Positions 11,885 to 21,600 of a DNA stretch of 64,000 bases are shown piece by piece. Source of the DNA: Cladocopium goreaui (taxonomy: Eukaryota; Sar; Dinophyceae; Suessiales; Symbiodiniaceae); NCBI GenBank assembly GCA_947184155.2, contig CAMXCT020001391.1, forward strand, positions 124,001 to 188,000. Reading direction: 5' to 3'. A program made the position numbers and the translations under genes. Below the pieces are notes generated by a model. It was not told the origin of the DNA and did no database searches. It saw only the letters and a list, made by a program, of their open reading frames with translations. Every line of letters starts with the position of its first letter. Within the stretch, counting starts at the first letter, position 1.

Positions 11885-11970
11885 TCCCTGTGGCGGTGTT
11901 GTAGACGAACTCAACGCCCCAAGCCACCAACATCACATGATCGAAGGCACCCATGGCGCCGAACAGCTGT
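11885..11970 (-). CDS. Candidate exon of unknown protein
   Basis: A minus-strand segment reads LFGAMGAFDHVMLVAWGVEF followed by VYNTATGKK. The composition suggests a buried strand-helix element of a globular protein. Exon limits are not resolved. It may belong with the exons at 12921-14244, or be chance. Confidence 0.3.
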
Positions 11971-11999
11971 GAAACTTGTGTTTTCGCGCTGCTGGATTA

Positions 12000-12900
12000 T
12001 TGAGACTTATAGTACTTAAGCAGTTTCAGGCTGTATTGCGTGAGGCTACATGGTCTCAGGCTACATGGCCTCAGGCTATCGTAGTCCTGCTGCCTGAAGA
12101 ATCTGATATTTTGATGATAATACGCCACTCTGCAATCGCTTGCGCGTTGTGAATTGCAAGCTGCAGCAACTCAGTGCATAAAAGTGATCAAGTAAGAGTC
12201 AAGAGGAGCCCATGTCATGTGAATCTGCCAATCAAGCAAACTTCTCACCCAAAAACAAACAACGACCACAACATTCAATGCGCAAATTAGGTTGAAGCAC
12301 CTGCGCCAAGTATTGGTGATTCTGCCTTACAGGTTTGAAACCTCAGTCAACATTGTCATGCATGTTGGCGGTGACATGACAAGGGGCCTGCAGTCAAATA
12401 AATAGTCCACATTCTCATCAGCTCCAACAACAACAAAGCTTCTTGCCAAGCAAATGATTGTCCACTGACCACATGCATTGTAACATCTCAAAATTCAGGC
12501 CCAAACAGACAAGTGCGCACCTGAGAAAGCACAACTGAACAATCAAAAAGAACTCCCACGGAACGCCCAGGCATCATTGACACATGACAAGTGAAGGCTT
12601 CAACGAAAAATTGCAATTCAATGTAATGTTTTGGTCAAGTAAGGCTGATCGCATCCAACCAACTACATGAATCGCAGCAGCAAACACTATGTTGTCAAAG
12701 TGTTGTTGCCTGCGTAACAACTGAGATTTTGGCAAGCTGGTCACTTGCATCCAAGCCTGGCAAACATCAAAGTACGGCAGGGACTCAAATGAATTCAAAG
12801 TGAACGAACAACTCTTCTAAAACATTGCAAGGGAGTGCGCAAGTTTAGAACAACATCGCTGTCCATCATCCAGCTCTGCAAACAAGGATGCAGTTTTTCA
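12000..12900. other. No supported gene
   Basis: No exon, RNA or repeat stood out. It may be intron of the minus-strand gene whose exons lie at 12921-14244. Confidence 0.4.
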
Positions 12901-12920
12901 TCCTCAAGCAGACCATAGGA

Positions 12921-14244
12921 TCACTGCATGGCGTTGGCTTCAGCCCATGAGATGCACTTGCCAGGGGGCTTGGCTCTCTTGGTAACCTTGCCCTTAGTCG
13001 ATCCCATGTCGACCAGGTACACGCCTTTGCTGAGGAACCTGGGCCCAGCACTGTTGTCGCAGAACAAAAGAACGCATGACAAGCACATCACATGGCATGG
13101 GAAGGAGCAGACACCGAATTAAGGTTCAATCACACTCCATTGCAAAGATGCATTGACCGCTGCAAAAACATTCAACAAGATTTCCTTTGAAAGGGGCCCG
13201 CAAGGTGAAAGAGGTCCTGGCCAAGAATGTTCCTTATGCGCACGAAACCCCCAAGATTAATTTCGACCGAGTTTTTCATACAAAGGCAAAAACTCGGTCG
13301 AAATTAATCTTGGAGGCTTCTAGGCCAGGACCCTTTCACCTTGAGGATCCCTTTCAAAGGAAACTTTGTTTTTCATTGATTCAATGCAAAACTCATCCAA
13401 GCTCCTGGCGTTACCACAAGTTTGCCGTCCTCGTTTGGCAGGAGGCCTCACGAAAAAACACATCCAATTAATTCTCACACAGTTTTTCTTACAACATTCT
13501 CAGTCCAATGCCATGAGTGCCTGGGCCCCTGGCAAAACATGTCAGGCTCGACACCATGAGTGGTCTGCACATGGTAGAAGCGCTTGTTGTCCAGGCAGAT
13601 GACCATGTGGGGTGGCTGCACACATGAAAAAACGCACATTCGCATCCCAATTCAAAGTCGCACAACCACATGCAGTGCGATGAATCAGCATATCATGGCA
13701 TAAATAAATAAATATCATTGAAAACAGCTGGCCTCTTCACTCTCCATCCTCAAGTTCATCGCTGCCACCGCCTTACAACACGGTGGTATTGGTAGAAATT
13801 TGTCTGGCTGGGCAAGAACACAAAGTACTCAACCATAGAAAACCTAAGATACTTTTCAGAAGTTTCACAAATCCAAAAGTGCATTCATGATAGCAAACAG
13901 CAGTCCTTGCCTTCTGGTCATCTGGGTGCTTTTTGCGCTCAGCCGGGAACAACTTCATGGTGTTCTCGTGGAGCTTGCCCAAGACCGTGCTGAAAAATGG
14001 ATCAAGTTGTCAACAGTTGTCTGCAGAAAACCCGTGACACATCATCAGATCTACTGCATAGCTGGCTTGCAATGGACATTCATGGCTACACGGCTGACAT
14101 GTCTGACAGTGCATGACATCCAGGCCTCAGCCCTGGGCTTCGCTGGCACTGCACACAGTTGATCACCCAGCCATCACCAGAAGGCACACAGAGGAAGCCA
14201 CCTGCCGGCGAATCCACCTGGACAACCAGCTCCAGTGCCATGGC
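12921..14244 (-). CDS. Probable multi-exon host gene (four exons seen)
   Basis: Four short minus-strand exons with plausible splice signals. (a) From 14244 (acceptor ttttccag), reading AMALELVVQVDSPAGGFLCV, to about 14150. (b) 13989-13911 (acceptor tttttcag, GC donor at 13910-13909), including GKLHENTMKLFPAERKKHPD. (c) 13615-13555 (acceptor tgtgcag, GT donor), including HMVICLDNKRFYHV. (d) About 13050 to a TGA at 12921, including FLSKGVYLVDMGSTKGK and ending ISWAEANAMQ. Introns would be about 150-500 bp. I do not recognise the protein. The phases between c and d are unproven. More exons probably lie upstream (beyond 14244). The foldback element 13181-13363 sits within the c-d intron. Confidence 0.45.
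13181..13363. repeat. Foldback (MITE-like) element
   Basis: A 183-bp near-perfect inverted repeat. The outer arms are TTTCCTTTGAAAGGG and its complement, followed by GGTGAAAG/CTTTCACC and GGTCCTGGCC/GGCCAGGACC. The core is a perfect 26-bp stem (13251-13276 with 13288-13313) around an 11-nt loop. A partial relative with the same arm start (ttcctttgaaaggg) is at about 10109-10200. Confidence 0.85.
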
Positions 14245-14299
14245 CTGGAAAAGCAATCTGAAACCAGTGCAATCACTGGCATAACTGGTTTGATAACAA

Positions 14300-16186
14300 C
14301 TTGACAAGTTTGCCGCAACACCACACCAAAGCCACCAGTAAAGGCATTCGGCCTCCAAGAAGCACAAAGCCCCCAGTCCTGGGAACAGAGCTGCAAAGAG
14401 CACATCACAAAGATATCCGCTCAAAACCAACTCAACCCCTTTGCCATTGGTTATATATATATATATTTTTTGACATTACCTCGACAATCCAATCTTGAAG
14501 GGTGGGTCAACCTAAATTTAGAGGTGTAAAACAAATGTGTGACCTGAGGCCTCAACCAAGCCAATGGCCGAGTGACCAGCTGAAACAAACACAACAAAAA
14601 CTGAGCCAAACATTGCACAAAGCACCCAACCAATCCACAACTGCAACTCAAGGAGAAGCAAGTAGCAAGTGGCAACTTCGTTGGCTCAAAACTTCAAAAG
14701 CTAAAAACTCAGCATGGTATCAATACAAAATTCAGTCAGGCACACCTGGAAAACTGCCAATCAAGGTAGAAACTGGAAGCCTCATAGCAACAGGAACAAG
14801 CAGTGTAAGGCCAAAGAAACCTGGGCAACTGCTACTCTACGAAACACGACAAAATTGTGATTTGTGAGACATGAACCAAACACCTGTGAGCAACCTGATC
14901 AAGCAAAAAGTTCAATGCTTCCATCTACACCCATCATGCTGAGGTCCAAGCCAAACAGGGACACAGTCACTGGAAAACTGGAAGGACCTAAGCTGCAGGC
15001 CGAGCAAATGTGTTCCAGGTACTCAAGACACCTGTTGCATTCAAACTTCGTTTGTTCTGCAAGTTTGTGATTTGTTCAAATGTCGTCCAAGACAAACAAG
15101 AATTCAAGCCAAGCAACAACTCAAACATGATGACATGATGGGAAAATAAAATGCAATGACTCTAATTGCAACATCTGCGTAGTGTCCAATTTGCTGCAGC
15201 TAAGCCCACGGCCTGCAAGAGGTAAGGTCGGGAGAACTAAGGACCAAGGAATCTACAATGTTTTGAATGGTCAACATGAACTTATATAGTTATTTCAAAA
15301 AAACTGAAGAACAGCAACTGTAAAATTGCAACCGACCACGGAGTCAACATTTCCCATGTTAAACATGTGCTATGCCACAACTGTAATTGAAACTGATGTT
15401 CGCAACGCGTGCTGTGCCACATATTTCCGACAAGTCAACTAACTGTTGAAGCTGCTGTTGAAGTTGTTGTCCGACAAGCAGTAATGGTGTTTTCTCAAGG
15501 CGTGTTGTGTTATATGCTTGTCTTTGCACAATAAATAACCCAACATGTTTTTGTTAAAGGTTTGGAGCTCCACTGCTGGCACCAAAATATTGACCATAAC
15601 CTTGGCATGTGCGACTAACTTTTCAGTTGCACCTTTGCATGTACATTGCCTTGTTGCGTATTGTCATTGTTTAAAACGCTGTATGTCAAACAACCCAGGT
15701 ATGAATTTTCAATGGTAAAGCATGTATGTACAACCAATATGATATCACTAGACCTGTAGCATGTCCATGATTGTCAACACAGTCTCCGGTTTCAATTTGC
15801 CATGTTTTTTCTCAAAATAGTTTTTCAAAAGGTTCCTGATTTAAACCTCCCCTAAGTAGGCATCGACACCGGGTTAGGGACTGGAGGTTCGGAGGGTCCG
15901 GTTTCAATTTTCTTCAAGGAAATTGCCTGATATTGGGTTTTTGGAAAGGGATCAATTCATATACCACCCCAAGACTTCCAAGACTTGGGCCCCAAGATTC
16001 ATTGTTTTCGAAATTTTGGGTTGTATATTGGATTTGTTCATATTTTTTGGGGATTTAGATTGGGGGTATTTGGTCATATGTATTTGAGGGATATGATAGT
16101 CAGCTAGTCCGCAATCCATGGGGGTTTTACCAAGAAGAACTGGGGATAGAACAGCAGTGATTTTGAATGCCACTTCATTTCTAATA
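14300..16186. other. No supported gene
   Basis: Short frames without domains. An AT dinucleotide tract lies near 14450. Upstream exons of the 12921-14244 gene could lie here, but none is convincing. Confidence 0.4.
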
Positions 16187-16286
16187 CCCTCTGGTAAACT
16201 AACATAGCTATGGAAAATCACCATTTTTAATTGGAAAACTCACTATAAATGGCCATTTTCAATAGCTATGTTAAATTACCAGAGGG
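16187..16286. repeat. 100-bp MITE-like inverted repeat (CCCTCTGGTAA ends)
   Basis: Terminal arms CCCTCTGGTAAACTAACATAGCTAT and their imperfect complement ATAGCTATGTTAAATTACCAGAGGG flank a short AT-rich centre. No clear target duplication could be read. Confidence 0.8.
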
Positions 16287-16668
16287 CAAAATGTGGGAGG
16301 GTTTGTGATGGTTGGTTTACGGTACCACATGATTCCTTTTCCTCAAATAAGATTGAATTCCAACATACAGAACCCCAAATGAAATCAAATGAATAGATCC
16401 AATATTAAACGCGTTGTTTGGTTGGCCAGGTAGTCAATATGAGATGGAAGGGATTGTTGAACATATGTAAAGCGACCAGCATTGAATAACATTTAGGGAG
16501 TACATGCCACTTATGCATTTAACTATAGTAGCGTTTGAGAACTATGAAGAGGGAAGGAAGGTAGGTGGATCAACAGCAGGCTTGTGCATTTTAGCATCGA
16601 ATATAATTGGGATTTAGTAGGTGTATTTGTTATGTTATATAATTATATATATATATATACATATAACA

Positions 16669-16771
16669 TGGAGGTTTCTTAAAATGGGGGATCCCCAAAA
16701 CCATGGGTTTCAATACTACCATTGTCTAATTTTGGATGATTTTGGGGTACCCGCATTTTAGTAAACCTCCA
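16669..16771. repeat. MITE-like element, TGGAGGTTT family copy 1
   Basis: Arms TGGAGGTTTCTTAAAATG...CCCCAAAA and their complement enclose about 40 bp. Flanks read tataaca on the left and tataacc on the right, a probable imperfect 7-bp target duplication. A related copy is at 18046-18170. Confidence 0.7.
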
Positions 16772-16920
16772 TATAACCAATGATGCTTTGTTTTGTTGGT
16801 GGTTTCAAAGAAAAGAAACTGCCATAGAAATGGGATGATCCCTGTAAGCTGCAAACAGCCCTTGCGCAGGCCCAGCAAGAATATGGTTTTTGTGTAAAAC
16901 ATTGTGTTATTTGTGGAGAA

Positions 16921-17012
16921 CACAGTTTGGTGTAAAACAGCTCTTTGTGTAAAACAGCTCTTTGCGTAAAACAGCTCTTTGTGTAAAGCGGCTCTTTGTG
17001 TAAAAGAGGGTT
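16921..17012. repeat. ~17-bp tandem repeat GTGTAAAACAGCTCTTT
   Basis: Four to five tandem units. The long minus-strand frame across 16758-17405 contains these units as TKSCFTQRAVLHKEL-like repeats and has no other support, so I do not call it a gene. Confidence 0.8.
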
Positions 17013-17639
17013 TGGGCGGAAAAACATGACATTGGTTTTGTTCAAACCACGGTTTAAGTTTAAACCAAAGCATGTGTGTAAACAAGGGTTTTGGAAAAGG
17101 CCATATTGAGGAAGGCTTTGGAAAAGGCCATATTTAGAAAGATTATGCGTGTAAAAGGTGTTCGGCGCAAAAGCCAGTGGATCAAGTATTGGATATAAGA
17201 AGCGACGGAGCAAACCGATGGCAAACAACAAAAGCGGAAACAACCATCGAAATGACAGCAAGATGTGCAAAACCAAGCCGGTGTTGAGCGAGGCATGGGC
17301 AGAGTTGAGCCCACCACAACGTAAGGAAAGATGAAGGCGAAACGAAGAAGAGCTAGGGCTAGGGGGGGGTGGGTTCAAGTTAGACGAGGCAAAAATCCGC
17401 GCCAATGGGAAAGTCTAGACAAAGACCAAGACACAACAGACAGCACAACTACGAACAAGCAAGATCCACAAGACACGCCGGCAGGCCGGCGGATCTTTTT
17501 TTTCAGGAGGTTGGCTCAACCACGATGTTGCGCGTCGGTGTTTGAGAAATCCTGGGGGAAGCCTTCAGATAAGATAAGACAAGGTGTTTGCTGAGCTTTT
17601 TGTGCGCGCTTGATCAATGTTTGGTCATAGGCACTTGCC

Positions 17640-17780
17640 GAATTTTGTCAAAACATGTTTCAGCATAACATGTGTCAGACTACATGTCAGGCTGGATGTC
17701 AGAGTATATGTCAGGATAGAAGTCAGAATTGATGTCTGGACAAATGTCCAAACATGCCAAACATACACATCAGAATTGTT
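17640..17780. repeat. ATGTCAG-type degenerate minisatellite
   Basis: About eight spaced copies of atgtcag/aagtcag with a 12-20-bp period. Non-coding. Confidence 0.6.
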
Positions 17781-18045
17781 GTCAAACCTCAGGATGTTTA
17801 TCATAGTACGGGGATCACAGGAGGTAGACTAATTGAGCCACACCCAAACAATCCCAAATTGAACATCAGATGATCTACTCATGTTTCCTTATCCTAGCGC
17901 AATGATGCGATGCGCAATGTATCCTCTATCCTCTTGTTAGAAGGGGCCCCAGTGTAGTTTTACTGAAGTTCCTGGGTACCTCCGGGTACTGTAGTTTAGC
18001 AATGGCAAATCCTGTTCAATAGGTGATCAATCGTGATCATGTATA

Positions 18046-18170
18046 TGGAGGTTTCCCAAAATGGGGAAACGGGGGACCCCCAAATCATCCAAGTCATTAG
18101 ACTCATTAGACCAAACTATAGTATTGAAACCTATAGTGACTTGGGGATCCACCATTTTAAGAATGGCCCA
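18046..18170. repeat. MITE-like element, TGGAGGTTT family copy 2
   Basis: Arms TGGAGGTTTCCCAAAATGG and an imperfect complement (ccattttaagaatggccca) mark a diverged relative of the element at 16669-16771. Confidence 0.55.
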
Positions 18171-18299
18171 TATCTATAAACGATGATTTGGCTGACCAGA
18201 TGGCCTGCGGTGAAGAAGTGTTGCCCTTAGACGGGACCAGCCCTGTGCCTTGGCAAACGTCTCAGCACCGGTGGATTGCAGGGAACCTTTTTGGAACAA

Positions 18300-18400
18300 C
18301 TGGTTTTGGTTTGGAACATGGCTTTTATTTTTCCATATTGGGAATAATCATCCCAACTGACTATATAGTATTTTTCAGAGGGGTTGAAACCACCAACCAG
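18300..18400. repeat. MITE-like element, CTGGTTGGTGGTTT family copy 1
   Basis: Begins CTGGTTTTGGTTTGGAAC and ends GAAACCACCAACCAG, an imperfect terminal inverted repeat. A better-preserved copy is at 40559-40689, sharing the internal tatttttccata and tttcagagg.ttgaaacca blocks. The copia element inserted 7 bp downstream of its end. Confidence 0.7.
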
Positions 18401-18402
18401 TC

Positions 18403-18407
18403 AATTG
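18403..18407. other. Target-site duplication AATTG (left copy)
   Basis: The same five bases follow the right LTR at 30353-30357. This choice of boundary gives LTR ends ACTTGAAA...TTTCGAGT, which are themselves short inverted repeats. Confidence 0.85.
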
Positions 18408-18580
18408 ACTTGAAAGGTACATGATCTATCATACCTCAGGCACATTGTTGTCCATGTAACTGTCCTGGCTCTAGAGCTCGACCTAGGTAAACACAAGACT
18501 TCGTCACAAGCGGACAGAGGAAAACAGACATTTGCGGAAACAGTACTTCTTTGTCACTTTAGTTCCTCTATTTTTCGAGT
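18408..18580 (+). repeat. 5' LTR (173 bp)
   Basis: Begins ACTTGAAAGG and ends TTTTTCGAGT. The terminal bases AC...GT differ from the usual TG...CA. Identical to the right LTR except at 18464. It should contain the promoter and R/U5 region, but no TATA box is obvious. Confidence 0.95.
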
Positions 18581-18596
18581 TGGTAGCGGAGCCGGG
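18581..18596 (+). promoter_or_regulatory. Primer-binding site (initiator tRNA-Met type)
   Basis: TGGTAGCGGAGCCGGG starts at the first base after the LTR. It has the TGGTA start expected for pairing with a tRNA 3' CCA end, and closely resembles initiator-Met primer sites of copia/Ty1 elements (TGGTAGCG, TGGTATCAGAGC). Confidence 0.8.
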
Positions 18597-18694
18597 AACC
18601 CCGGCAGTAACCCCCATTTAAGGTATCTGCTATACCCTAAGGGTCGACTCGACTGTTTTCATTTCTTTTCATCCTTACTCCATTGATTGTCATC

Positions 18695-21600
18695 ATGTTC
18701 ACCGCCGTGCTGAAGTTGTGTGCCGTGTTAGTAGTGGCACTGGTGGGGTCTGTCTCAGCCAGTACTGGGCTGGTGATCAAGAGTCGCAACACCAGCGCTC
18801 TTGTGATCCAGTCCAGTGCGGTTGGGGCAGGCTCGATCAGTGTCACTACACACTGGTATGCAGCGAGCAATGGTCGCAAAGCCCCAGTACAGGCCAGGTC
18901 CGAAGGCGAGTACAAGCCCAGCCTGGTGAATGGGGATCTTTGGAGGCAGGAGCTGAATTCGACCCTGGTGCGGCTGCACCACTCAAGGAGGAAGTTCAAG
19001 ATGAACCCTCGAGATCAGCGTAGGGCAGAGCTTTTGCGTAGGCGGCTTAGACGGCAGCAGAGATCGGTACTTGAAAGATTGCTAACCATGTACGACTCTA
19101 AGCTGAAACATCTAAAGTCCCGTCACATGGAACTCTGTGAGCTGGTCTATGGGAAAGATGCAGCCATTAGATCCAGGAAACATTGCATGAACGGATCGAG
19201 AGCAGGCAATCGGAAGGTGAAGTCTCCTGAAGCCCATGGCAATTCGGGTTCGATGACCGCTGGTCACCGTGATGGTAGATCGCTCTCGGACTCGACACTG
19301 GTGCTAGCCGCTGGAGGCGGCCTCAGCACATGTGCATTAGTGGCTTGCATGGTGCCAGGAAGGAGTAGCCATCCAAGATTGCCCCCCGCATGGAGCCCAG
19401 AAATGGAGCATCAGTATAGCTTCAGTACTTGGTCTAGGGACATCTTAATTTGGAGCATTGCTACAGATGGGGATGCATCTCGAAAGGCGGCTAGTGTGAT
19501 TTCTCAACTGCAGGGATCAGCCAGGGAATTCAGCAGGACACTTCCGCCCCAGACCATCCTGACAGGGGGTACCGTAAATGGTACCCAAACCGACCCACTA
19601 ACGTTTTTGATGTATCAACTTAGCACCCGATTTGCCAGGCTAGGTGAGGAAGTCCGGCTAGGGGCAGTAGGAGATCTGTTGTCATTTGGAAGGGAATCCA
19701 ATGAAAGGATCGACATGCTGTTGACTAGGTTTGATACTACCCGCATGCGTGCGGCAGAGACAGGTGGGCTCGCCCTGAGCTATGCTGGTCTTTCTTGGTT
19801 GCTGATCCGTGCAGTTGGTGTCTCGGATTCTCAATTGATCCAACTACTACAGCCACTCGGTGGTGCTCTCCCTGCTGATGAACAGCAGTTCACGGAGTTG
19901 AAAGGTGCCATTCGACGCATGGGTAGGATCATTGAAAATGCACCAGGAAATATGTCCAACATGTTGCGGGGTAGACAAAATCCAACACACAGTTACCATA
20001 TTCAGGACGAGCACTCATGGAATGAAAATGTATTCACATCACAGAATGACCAACCCAGTAGTTCTTGGCATGACCAGAGTTCTTGGCAATCCCAATGGCA
20101 TTCATCCGAAGCATACCCCACTTATACACCGCCGCAAGATCCATACGTGTATTTGTCAGAGGGTCAGGGTGACAGTGGCACAGACACTGACACCAGCAGT
20201 GACTATGGCGAAGAAGCCTGGCCAGCTGCTGAGGGTGCCACGGCCAATGAGCAGGCTGCCGAGCTCTACTGGGCCTATTCCCGTGCTAAGGCACGTTGGA
20301 GGTCATTCATGGGCAAGCCGACCCGAAAAGCTCGGAGGTTTGCCCGCAGAGCCATCTATAAAGGTGGAAAAGGTGGTAAGTCAAAACATGGAAAACCCAA
20401 AGGCAAGATCATCAACACTTCATCTTATTTGTCCGAACTCAATGAATCCCAGCTCATGGAAATTTTCCCTGCCTTTAGGGCAAAAGGTGGAAAGAAAGGG
20501 GCAGGGAGTGGCAAGGGTAAGGGCAGAAAGGGCAATCCAAGAGGCCCGGATGGACGTAAGATGAGATGCCACGAATGTGGTTCGGAAGATCATCTGGTTG
20601 CCAAGTGCCCACGACGGGCTGCAGCCAATGACTCGTCTCAGAACTTGTTCGTAGACTTGGACACCGCCGACCAGATTCCCCCAGGTGTAATCACATCAAC
20701 CACGGTCCTCATGGTCAATGAAGTAGATGCTAATGTTGGACAAGAATCCAGAACTGATCATTGGTCGACAGTTTCTGGTGGACCCCCATCTAATGCATCC
20801 ACATTGCCAGCAGCACCTCAGGACCCGTGGGCCAATAGTGATCCTTGGAGGCGGTACAACGAGAGCAGGACGGGGAGACAGGTCGTTGGGGGGATTGTGA
20901 ATCCTATGCCACCACTGCCGCGCACGACCCGGGCAGTGGATATGGCCGATCAATCCTTGTACATGCAGAGTGTCTTCAATGGCTTGAATGGCCTGATGCA
21001 TCCGACCACTGAACCACGATCTTTCGGACCGCCAGTGATGAACCAATTTACCTATAACACCCCATTAGCCACTAATCCAACGAATAACCTTCCCCAGAAT
21101 AACCCCACTAATCCACAGGGCAGAAATGTAAACAATGAACCATTTTCACAGCAACCTGTTGCAGAATCGACTACTATTCAAGAACCATATGTTGCCCAAA
21201 ACATGCAACCACCACCAATGCAGTTGCCACCGGTCCAACGGCACGAAGTGTCGCAACACCCACTGATCGTGGGACCAGGGGAGATCCCAACAGTGATCCT
21301 ACAACATCCGGCCCCGGAGTTGCCAGAATGGGCATTGATGCCCGAGTTTAATTTCTTGCAGGGGACTGCCTCGGAAGTGCGTGCACCGACCTATCATCCG
21401 ATTGTCTCAGAGAATGCTATCAGCACACTTGACACGATCCGTAGTCAAGTTGTGGGGGAATTTCATCAAGCAAACCAGTTGCGTGAGATCCCAATAGCTT
21501 CTAGAGTATCAGAAAGGGTCAGTGAGCCAGCATTCAATCATCCGCAGGTACGTGCTCTTCATCATCAGCACCGGACGATGATGACACTGCAGGAGATGAG

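Noticed and set aside
16758..17405. 215-aa minus-strand ORF with repeated TQRAVLHKEL
   Set aside because: Made largely from a 17-bp tandem repeat; no domain or splice support.
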